Shown piece after piece: positions 1 to 4,992 of a stretch of 7,380 nt of DNA. Location of the stretch: positions 1 to 7,380 of the forward strand of contig JACQDG010000124.1 in the NCBI GenBank assembly GCA_016201185.1, read 5' to 3'. Position 1 is the stretch's first letter. The number at the start of each line of letters is the position of its first letter. Position numbers and translations under genes: made by a program. This DNA is from Acidobacteriota bacterium (GTDB lineage Bacteria; Acidobacteriota; Terriglobia; Bryobacterales; JACQDG01). Under the pieces are notes generated by a model that was not told the DNA's origin, did no database searches, and saw only the letters and a program-made list of their open reading frames with translations.

Positions 1-120
1 GTGGTTTCCCGCAACCTGAGCCGGTTTCAAGCCGAAGGGCTGGTGCGCATCCACGCCCGTGAGATCCACCTGCTGGATCGGGCCGGCCTGGAACGCGAAG
101 CTGAAACCGAAATGGGCTGA
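1..120 (+). CDS. Crp/Fnr-family transcriptional regulator, C-terminal end only (5' part outside window)
   Basis: Frame 1 is open from the first base to a TGA at 118-120 and encodes 39 residues beginning VVSRNLSRF and continuing AEGLVRI..REIHLLDRAGLE. This is the end of the winged helix-turn-helix of Crp/Fnr regulators. The S-R pair at residues 3-4 aligns with the recognition-helix Ser-Arg of FNR (ETISR), so the window opens inside the DNA-recognition helix. The following R-x-I-x-x-L-D-R segment is the wing and final helix typical of the family. The sensor domain lies outside the window, so cofactor (Fe-S, heme or nucleotide) and target site cannot be judged. It converges on the radical SAM gene across a 182-bp gap. 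Family assignment is fairly secure for so short a piece; a link to the NO reductase in this window would be inference only. Confidence 0.8.
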   Translation: MVSRNLSRFQAEGLVRIHAREIHLLDRAGLEREAETEMG

Positions 121-185
121 CCGCCGCATACCATCCTCACAGTAGCCGCCAAGCCTATCCACAGTCGGTGACCGTGGTCACAGGC

Positions 186-323
186 CTGGGAGCGAAACCA
201 GCTAAACTGGATTTATGGGAGCCGGATTGCCCACCGCCTGGAAAAAGGTCTGGGAGCGCGGCCCGGCTGGCGCGCGCGTTGCGAAAAAGCGCTTGAGCGC
301 GCCTAGTTCCAGAACTGGGAGCG
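186..323. repeat. Short dispersed repeat CTGGGAGCG (three exact copies, one variant)
   Basis: The 9-mer CTGGGAGCG occurs at 186-194, 250-258 and 315-323, with a related ATGGGAGCC at 215-223. Three copies lie in the convergent gap, and the last lies inside the final codons of the radical SAM gene. The rest of the gap (121-302) shows no credible gene. It also holds a weak hairpin, CCAG-ctaaa-CTGG at 198-210, after the regulator gene. GGAGCGCGG-like intergenic repeats are, from memory, common in some Acidobacteriota; this link is not verified here. Confidence 0.4.
269..303. terminator. GC-rich hairpin between convergent genes, possible bidirectional terminator
   Basis: GGCGCGC at 269-275 and GCGCGCC at 297-303 are exact reverse complements. 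They enclose a 21-nt loop that can form an inner GCG/CGC stem. The right arm touches the stop codon of the minus-strand radical SAM gene (303-305). The position between two converging genes fits a terminator, but no T-tract follows on either strand, so classic rho-independent function is unproven. Confidence 0.35.
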
Positions 324-1325
324 TCGAGAGCGGCGGTGGTCAAGCCGCCACAAGCCAGCGGCACGGGCGGCCTCCAGAGCCCGCTCGTATTCCGCACTGG
401 TAATACGACGGTTGATCTCCACAAACTGGCTGTCCGACACCCTGCCCGCCGGGCCGTACTGATCCATCAGGTTCACGTAAGTGTCCGGCGAGACTTCTTG
501 CGCCAGAAAGCGGAAGATTTCCTCGGCGCCGGCAATCTCGCCGGGCATGATCAGATGCCGCACCAGCGCGCCGCGCCTGGCCAGCCCGTGCTCGTCAAAC
601 TTCAGCGGTCCCACCTGCCGGTGCATCTCCCGGATGGCCCGGCGGGCGGCCTCCGGATAGTCTCTCGCCTTCACGTAGCGCAGCGAGAGCGCCGGATCCC
701 AGAACTTGAAGTCGGGCATATAGATATCAACAATGTCATCGAGCAGGGAGAGGCTGTCCGCCGAGTCGTAGGCCGAGGTGTTGTAAACTAGCGGCAGGCG
801 CAGGCCGGCCTCCACGGCGATGGACAGAGCCTCGATAATCTGCGGCACGACGTGCTCCGGGGTGACCAAGTTGATGTTGTGGCAGCCCGCCTTCTGCAAC
901 TCCAGCATCATCGCTGCCAGCCGCTGGGGAGGCGCTTCCGGGCCCCGCTCGGCCTGGCTGATGTCGTAGTTCTGGCAGAAGACGCAGCGCAGGTTGCACA
1001 TGGAGAAAAAAATGGTCCCGCTGCCGTTCCATCCCCGCAGGCAGTCTTCCTCGCCGAAGTGGGCGAAATAGCTGCTGACCCGGGCATAGCGGCCGGTGTG
1101 GCAAGTGGCGGTCTTGTCAGCCATGCGATCGACGCCGCAGTTGCGCGGGCAAACCAGGCAGTGCGGCAGCCGCTCCAGCGCTGCTTCGGCCCGACGCCGG
1201 AGTTCGCCTGTGCGATGGAGCGAGAGATACGCCGGCTCAAATGTCCGGCTGTCGATGGTAAACGGGTTCGGGGCGGTTTGGGTCAACATAGATGCCCGCA
1301 GAGCTAATCCCAGGCCTGTACTCAT
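303..1325 (-). CDS. pflX: PflX-type radical SAM protein (COG1313, pyruvate-formate-lyase-activase-like)
   Basis: The 340-residue protein is full length for the PflX (COG1313) group of radical SAM proteins. The SAM-binding [4Fe-4S] motif CxxxCxxC is C110-C114-C117 within SMCNLRCVFCQNY. It is preceded by a family-typical cysteine-rich N-terminus (CLVCPRNCGVDR: C56, C59, C63; then C75 and C95) that may hold a further metal site. Other family hallmarks are GSGTIFFS (101-108), HNINLVTPEHVVPQI (149-163), VYNTSAYDS (180-188), DIYMPDFKFW (200-209) and RHLIMPG (256-262). The family resembles glycyl-radical-enzyme activases, but its substrate is, as far as I know, undefined. The ATG at 1323-1325 is preferred because a GGGGAAGAG stretch lies just upstream; an in-frame ATG at 1287-1289 (Met13) has poorer ribosome-binding context. 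The last ~11 residues (RRSRRSQFWN region) run into the CTGGGAGCG repeat and look like an unconserved tail. It is divergent from the kor operon, with no glycyl radical enzyme gene in view. Confidence 0.92.
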   Translation of the reverse strand: MSTGLGLALRASMLTQTAPNPFTIDSRTFEPAYLSLHRTGELRRRAEAALERLPHCLVCPRNCGVDRMADKTATCHTGRYARVSSYFAHFGEEDCLRGWNGSGTIFFSMCNLRCVFCQNYDISQAERGPEAPPQRLAAMMLELQKAGCHNINLVTPEHVVPQIIEALSIAVEAGLRLPLVYNTSAYDSADSLSLLDDIVDIYMPDFKFWDPALSLRYVKARDYPEAARRAIREMHRQVGPLKFDEHGLARRGALVRHLIMPGEIAGAEEIFRFLAQEVSPDTYVNLMDQYGPAGRVSDSQFVEINRRITSAEYERALEAARAAGLWRLDHRRSRRSQFWN

Positions 1326-1359
1326 CTTAACTCTTCCCCGTGCCCAGCTTATCTCTCTT

Positions 1360-1376
1360 TTGGCACTCCACTTGCT
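1360..1376 (+). promoter_or_regulatory. Sigma-54 (RpoN) -24/-12 promoter for the kor operon
   Basis: The site TTGGCAC-tccac-TTGCT matches the RpoN consensus YTGGCACG-N4-TTGCW at every conserved position except the G after CAC. The invariant GG (1362-1363) and GC (1374-1375) are separated by exactly 10 bases, as sigma-54 holoenzyme requires. It faces korD, and the predicted transcript start near 1387 leaves a leader of about 32 nt. A small inverted repeat, CTTCT-aactg-AGAAG (1377-1391), straddles that start. I could not find a good sigma-70 -35/-10 pair in this gap for either direction. Activator (enhancer) sites would be expected 80-200 bp upstream, inside the 5' part of the radical SAM gene; none was recognised. 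Confidence 0.65.
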
Positions 1377-1418
1377 CTTCTAACTGAGAAGCCACCCGAT
1401 GGCCGCGAAGGAGCCTTC

Positions 1419-1661
1419 ATGGCGAAAGGTTTTGTCTGCATTCAGGTGGAAAGGTGCAAAGGGTGCGGGTTCTGTGTCGAGTTTTGCCCCACCCGGGTGC
1501 TGGCTCTTTCCTCAGCCTTCAATTCCAAGGGCTACCATCCACCCCACGTGGTGAATGGCGAAAAATGCAGCGGGTGTGATTTGTGCGGCATATACTGTCC
1601 GGACTTCGCGATTTTCGGGTGGAAAGCAAGGGCCTCCGAGGGAGCCGCTCATGCAGGCTAA
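1419..1661 (+). CDS. korD: 2-oxoacid:ferredoxin oxidoreductase delta subunit (2x[4Fe-4S] ferredoxin)
   Basis: This 80-residue ferredoxin carries two complete CxxCxxCxxxCP cluster motifs: C13-C16-C19-C23-P and C50-C53-C56-C60-P. They should bind two low-potential [4Fe-4S] clusters that pass electrons from the catalytic core to soluble ferredoxin. Size and the CKGCGFCVEFCP...CSGCDLCGIYCPDFAI pattern match the KorD/OorD subunit of 2-oxoglutarate-type ferredoxin oxidoreductases. The ATG at 1419 has a strong GAAGGAG ribosome-binding site at 1407-1413, 5 nt upstream. It is first in the operon, directly behind the sigma-54 promoter, and its 3' end overlaps korA by 11 bp, suggesting translational coupling. 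The last ~12 residues are a short tail without cluster ligands. C7 is an extra cysteine outside the two motifs. Confidence 0.93.
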   Translation: MAKGFVCIQVERCKGCGFCVEFCPTRVLALSSAFNSKGYHPPHVVNGEKCSGCDLCGIYCPDFAIFGWKARASEGAAHAG

Positions 1662-2808
1662 CCCGAAAGGAGTCCTGACAGGGACCCATTTTCTCGATGG
1701 CGACCAGGCCTGTTGTGAAGGCGCCCTGGCGGCGGGCGCTCGATTCGCCGCCGGCTATCCGATCACTCCCTCGACAGAAATCGTCGAGCGGTTCGCCTGG
1801 CGAATCCCTACTGTGGGGGGAATGTTTATCCAGATGGAAGACGAGCTGGCGGCCTCGATCGCGATTCTCGGCGCGGTGTGGGGCGGCGCTAAAGCCTTCA
1901 CCGTGACCTCCGGCCCCGGCTTTTCTCTAATGATGGAGCACATCGGCTACGCGGCGATGACGGAAACACCCTGCGTGTTCGTGGACGTGCAACGAGGCGG
2001 GCCCTCGACGGGGCTGCCCACTTTGCCGGCGCAAGGGGACATGATGCAGGCCCGCTGGGGCTCGCACGGTGATTACGAGATTATCGCCCTCTGCCCCAAC
2101 TCGCCCCAGGAGTGCTTCGACGTGACCATTCGCGCCTTCAACCTAGCCGAGGAATTTCGTGTTCCGGTGATGCTGATGATGGACGAGTGCGTGGGGCACA
2201 TGACCGAAAAGGTCGTCATTCCGCGGGCCGAGGAAATCGAGATCTATCCGCGACGCCATACGGCGCGGGGGCCCGGCGAATACTGGCCATACGAAACAAA
2301 TGGGGATCTGGTGCCGGAAATGGCGCATGCCGGCGAGGGCTACCGCTTCCACATCACCGGGCTGACCCACGACGAGCGGGGCTACCCGGCAATGAACGCC
2401 GCGGCGCAGGACCGGCTGGTGCGGCGGCTGAAAAACAAAATCCGCGCCGCGGCGGACCGCCTGGCCCTGTACGAAGAGGAGGCTACGGAAGACGCCGAGG
2501 TGGTGGTGGTTTCCTACGGCATCACTTCCCGTGTGGCGCAGCGGGCCGTCGAGATGGCGCGGCAGCGCGGCATTCGGGTGGGGAAGTTCCGGCTGGTTGC
2601 CGCGTGGCCGTTTCCCGCAGCGCGCCTGAGGGAGCTCGCCCAACGCGTGAAGGTATTTGTAGTGCCGGAGCTGAACTGCGGCCAGATGGTGCTGGAGGTC
2701 GAGCGGGCCGCGGCCGGAATGGCGCGAATCATCCCGGTGACCCACGCCGGCGGCGACGTGCACCGGCCGGAGACGATTCTCGAAGCCATAGTGGAGGCTG
2801 CGCGATGA
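1651..2808 (+). CDS. korA: 2-oxoacid:ferredoxin oxidoreductase alpha subunit (KorA type)
   Basis: From the ATG at 1651 the protein is 385 residues, the usual length of the short, unfused alpha subunit. An in-frame ATG at 1555 would add 32 residues lying entirely within korD; the 1651 start is chosen because GAGGGAG (1638-1644) sits 6 nt upstream. The N-terminal POR domain (about 10-240) has the signature GYPITPST (35-42), an acidic MEDELAA segment (62-68), TSGPGFSLMMEHIGYA (86-101) and QRGGPSTGLPT (114-124). Residues about 280-385 form the second, transketolase-C-like domain (VVVVSYG, 284-290; VVPELNCGQM, 337-346). With KorB it forms the catalytic core that decarboxylates a 2-oxoacid, makes acyl-CoA and reduces ferredoxin. 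2-Oxoglutarate is the likeliest substrate given the four separate KorDABC subunits; a branched-chain or other 2-oxoacid is possible. It overlaps korB by ATGA. Confidence 0.92.
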   Translation: MQANPKGVLTGTHFLDGDQACCEGALAAGARFAAGYPITPSTEIVERFAWRIPTVGGMFIQMEDELAASIAILGAVWGGAKAFTVTSGPGFSLMMEHIGYAAMTETPCVFVDVQRGGPSTGLPTLPAQGDMMQARWGSHGDYEIIALCPNSPQECFDVTIRAFNLAEEFRVPVMLMMDECVGHMTEKVVIPRAEEIEIYPRRHTARGPGEYWPYETNGDLVPEMAHAGEGYRFHITGLTHDERGYPAMNAAAQDRLVRRLKNKIRAAADRLALYEEEATEDAEVVVVSYGITSRVAQRAVEMARQRGIRVGKFRLVAAWPFPAARLRELAQRVKVFVVPELNCGQMVLEVERAAAGMARIIPVTHAGGDVHRPETILEAIVEAAR

Positions 2809-3674
2809 CAGCGGTTGTGGAAACGCCGGTCATTAATCCGGTTGAGCCGTTTCTCCGCATGGACCGCATGCCGCACATCTGGTGCCCCGGTTGCGGCATT
2901 GGGACCACGGTGAACTGCTTCGCTCGGGCGCTGATTGAGTCCAAGGCCGACCCGGAAAAGCTGGCCGTGGTTTCGGGCATCGGGTGCACCGGCCGGGTGG
3001 CGGGATACCTGCATGTCGACTCCTTCCACACCACTCACGGCCGGGCCATTCCCTTCGCCACCGGCTTGAAGCTGGCGAACCCCTCGTTGCAGGTGGTCGT
3101 ATACTCCGGCGACGGCGACCTGTTCGCCATCGGGGGCAACCACCTGATTCACGCCGCGCGGCGCAACATCGACCTCAAGGTGATCTGCGTCAACAACTTT
3201 ATCTATGCCATGACCGGCGGACAGACCGCTCCCACCACGCCCGAGCCGGCCACGACCACCACCGCGCCGTACGGCTCTTACGAGCCCGCGTTCAACCTGC
3301 CTTACCTGACCGAGTCGGCCGGGGCGACGTACGTGGCGCGCTGGACAACTTACCACGTCCGACAACTGACGCGATCGATCGTGGAGATGCTCCAGAAGAA
3401 AGGCTTTTGCCTTATCGAGGTTCTCTCGCCGTGCCCCACGCTCTACCAGCGGCGGAACCGCCTGGGAGACGCCCTCGAGACGATGAAGTATTACAAGGAG
3501 CGCAGTAAGACGCGCCACGGTGCGCCGACGAGCGAAGTAGGGCTGACGATGCAGGGCGACATCGTGGTCGGCAAATTTGTGGACCGGGACCGGCCGGATT
3601 ACCTGGAAAGCATGCGCCGGCGGCTGGCGGAGCAACTAGGCGACAAATTCGCCGGCGTGGGAGTCTTAGCATGA
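2805..3674 (+). CDS. korB: 2-oxoacid:ferredoxin oxidoreductase beta subunit (thiamine diphosphate binding)
   Basis: The 289-residue protein has the beta-subunit layout. WCPGCG (26-31) and GIGCTGR (58-64) supply conserved cysteines, a [4Fe-4S] ligand pattern in this family. HTTHGRAIPFATGLKLANP (75-93) is the cofactor-pocket region. GDGD (102-105) followed by VNNFIYAMTGGQ (129-140) is the Mg-thiamine-diphosphate motif. SPCPT (208-212) is also family-typical. It performs the decarboxylation chemistry and starts electron transfer. The start ATG at 2805 sits in an ATGA overlap with the korA stop, with GGAGG (2793-2797) 7 nt upstream, so it is translationally coupled. The upstream extension of this frame through korA is open only because of GC-rich codon use. 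There is no truncation or missing key residue. Substrate preference cannot be fixed from these motifs alone. Confidence 0.93.
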   Translation: MTAVVETPVINPVEPFLRMDRMPHIWCPGCGIGTTVNCFARALIESKADPEKLAVVSGIGCTGRVAGYLHVDSFHTTHGRAIPFATGLKLANPSLQVVVYSGDGDLFAIGGNHLIHAARRNIDLKVICVNNFIYAMTGGQTAPTTPEPATTTTAPYGSYEPAFNLPYLTESAGATYVARWTTYHVRQLTRSIVEMLQKKGFCLIEVLSPCPTLYQRRNRLGDALETMKYYKERSKTRHGAPTSEVGLTMQGDIVVGKFVDRDRPDYLESMRRRLAEQLGDKFAGVGVLA

Positions 3675-4270
3675 GCCAGACCGAGATTCGCATCGCCGGT
3701 TTCGGAGGGCAGGGAGTGATCCTCTCGGCCATGGTCATCGGCAAAGCCGGCTGCATCTTTCAGCCGGGCTACGCTACCATGACCCAGAACTTCGGCCCGG
3801 AGGCCCGCGGCAGCGCGTGCAGCGCCCAGGTGATCCTCTCCGACCAGCCCATTTTGTATCCTTACGTCACCCAGCCTGACATCTTGATGGTCATGTCCCA
3901 GGCGGCCTACACGCGCTTCACTCCTGAGTTGAAGCCCGGCGGATTGCTGCTGGTCGCGCAGGCCCTGGTGCGCATCTCGGACCTGCGAGCGGGCATTCGC
4001 GCCTACAGTATCCCCGCCACGCGCCTGGCAGAGGAACTGGGCAAGCGCCTGGTGTTGAATATTGTCATGGTTGGGTTCTTTGCCGCTGTGACCGGGTTGC
4101 TTGACCCGGAATCATTGCGCAACGCGGTGGCCGATTCAGTGCCGCCAGCCTCCATGGAATTGAACCTGCGAGCCTTCCAAAAGGGATTTGACTACGGCCT
4201 GGCGAGAGTGGGGCCGCTGGCGGAGCCGGTCGAGCCGGAGCAAATGATCGCCATCGAAGGCCTGGGCTGA
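3671..4270 (+). CDS. korC: 2-oxoacid:ferredoxin oxidoreductase gamma subunit
   Basis: This 199-residue protein (also called KorG) matches the POR gamma family. The glycine-rich GFGGQGVILSA is at 10-20, GPEARGSACSAQV at 42-54, QPDILMVMSQAAY at 68-80, and the conserved ...VLNIVMVGFFAAVTGLL helix region at 128-144. The gamma domain contributes to CoA binding and assembly of the oxidoreductase; it is fused to alpha in some bacteria but separate here. The ATG at 3671 overlaps the korB stop (ATGA), with GGGAG (3659-3663) as the ribosome-binding site 7 nt upstream. It closes the operon. The 50 bp between its stop and the converging DUF302 gene contain no gene. Confidence 0.92.
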   Translation: MSQTEIRIAGFGGQGVILSAMVIGKAGCIFQPGYATMTQNFGPEARGSACSAQVILSDQPILYPYVTQPDILMVMSQAAYTRFTPELKPGGLLLVAQALVRISDLRAGIRAYSIPATRLAEELGKRLVLNIVMVGFFAAVTGLLDPESLRNAVADSVPPASMELNLRAFQKGFDYGLARVGPLAEPVEPEQMIAIEGLG

Positions 4271-4320
4271 TCCTCTACCGTTCTTTCCAATCAACCAGGC
4301 CCGGAAACAAGCTTAGGAAA

Positions 4321-4875
4321 CTAGCCGCCCGGGGCATCATGCCCCCCGGTGCCAGCCAGGTCCTCTACTTTGGTGCCCAGTCGGTCTATGCGCTGCGGAA
4401 TCTGGCCGCGCTGGCTCACCTGGCCTTCCATAGCGCCCTCGTGGACGTAGGTATCGGTCTTGCGGGGCCCGGCCGCAGCACGGCCGTGATGCTGGCGGCT
4501 GGCCGCAGTCATGATCTCCCGGATGGCCATCTCCATTTCCTGAATTAGGGGAACCATATCCGGATCCTCTACCGAGCGGCCCAAGCTGGCCAAAGAAACG
4601 GCAGAAAGCTGCACGCCGCCTTCCATCGCATGGACCGAAATACGCAGCGGGAGGACCGCCCCCATCGCGGGGTTACGCTCCAGTAGTTTGGAGTAGGCGA
4701 TCGGATCGCAAAGCTCATATACCCGAATCTTTCGCCCGGTCGACAAACCCCTGTCACGGAGTTTACTGGACAGATCGTACTCGCCAATGATGCTGCACCC
4801 ATGCTGTTCTGCCGCCTGGCGCAGGCAGATGTCCATCTCCTCCAGAGAATTGGCCGAATACAACGTGGTAAGCAT
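4321..4875 (-). CDS. DUF302-domain protein with unusual C-terminal tail
   Basis: Residues about 5-122 of this 184-residue protein fit the DUF302 fold: an N-terminal helix region (LEEMDICLRQAAEQHGCSIIGEYDLSSKL), a central strand with RVYELCDPIAYSKLLERNPAMGAVLPLRISVHAMEG split over residues 51-86, and a final helix (VPLIQEMEMAIREIM, 108-122). The family has no firm biochemical role that I know of. Residues 123-184 are a polar, low-complexity extension. Part of it (about 150-174) has a heptad-like spacing of hydrophobics that could form a short coiled coil; the last residues are Gly-rich. The start ATG (4873-4875) has GGAG at 4882-4885, 6 nt away. There is no signal peptide or membrane segment, so it is probably cytoplasmic. 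It follows norZ on the same strand after 117 bp, so co-transcription and a role in NO or nitrogen-oxide stress is a reasonable inference, not shown. Confidence 0.75.
   Translation of the reverse strand: MLTTLYSANSLEEMDICLRQAAEQHGCSIIGEYDLSSKLRDRGLSTGRKIRVYELCDPIAYSKLLERNPAMGAVLPLRISVHAMEGGVQLSAVSLASLGRSVEDPDMVPLIQEMEMAIREIMTAASRQHHGRAAAGPRKTDTYVHEGAMEGQVSQRGQIPQRIDRLGTKVEDLAGTGGHDAPGG
4329..4349. terminator. GC-rich palindrome at convergent gene ends, possible terminator
   Basis: GGGGCAT-c-ATGCCCC (4331-4345) is a perfect 7-bp inverted repeat. It can be extended by an outer CC/GG pair with a two-base bulge. It lies in the last codons of the minus-strand DUF302 gene and about 60 bp after the korC stop, so it could stop transcripts from both sides. 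No T-tract follows, so termination is only suggested. Confidence 0.3.
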
Positions 4876-4890
4876 AACCTACTCCACATA

Positions 4891-4907
4891 GTCTGCGGAT
4901 TGCAGAC
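4891..4907 (-). promoter_or_regulatory. Perfect hairpin in the leader of the DUF302 gene
   Basis: GTCTGC-ggatt-GCAGAC is an exact 6-bp inverted repeat with a 5-nt loop. It ends 5 nt upstream of the ribosome-binding site (4882-4885) of the DUF302 gene. In the minus-strand transcript it would form a compact stem just before the SD without covering it. It could stabilise or process a norZ-DUF302 mRNA, or be a protein-binding palindrome at DNA level. Confidence 0.4.
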
Positions 4908-4943
4908 CGGCCCATTACAGCAGGCCAATAATACCTCAGCATT

Positions 4944-4969
4944 CCAGTAGCCAAAAAAGAAACTACTGG
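4944..4969 (-). repeat. 7-bp inverted repeat with A/T-rich loop downstream of norZ
   Basis: CCAGTAG (4944-4950) and CTACTGG (4963-4969) are exact reverse complements around a 12-nt loop that is U-rich in the minus-strand RNA. It begins 24 bp after the norZ stop codon. The U-run is inside the loop and not after the stem, so it is not a standard terminator. It could attenuate read-through into the DUF302 gene or act as an mRNA-end or processing structure. Confidence 0.4.
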
Positions 4970-4992
4970 CGGCAGGAAGCAAGCAGACTCAG

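Noticed and set aside
121..302. Small plus-strand frame beginning at 215 in the convergent gap
   Set aside because: It runs through the repeats and into the antisense of the radical SAM gene, with no ribosome-binding site and no recognisable protein features.
1555..1650. Upstream ATG for korA adding 32 residues
   Set aside because: The added residues lie entirely within the second cluster of korD and look unlike any alpha subunit; the ATG at 1651 has a good ribosome-binding site.
2112..2804. Open extension of the korB frame upstream through korA, giving a 520-codon frame
   Set aside because: It runs inside well-supported korA in another frame, gives Arg/Gly/Ala-rich nonsense protein, and korB has its own ATG with a GGAGG site at 2805.
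2514..3635. Long antisense open frame opposite korA/korB
   Set aside because: It is composition-driven, lacks a recognisable domain, and lies fully opposite two genes with intact catalytic motifs.
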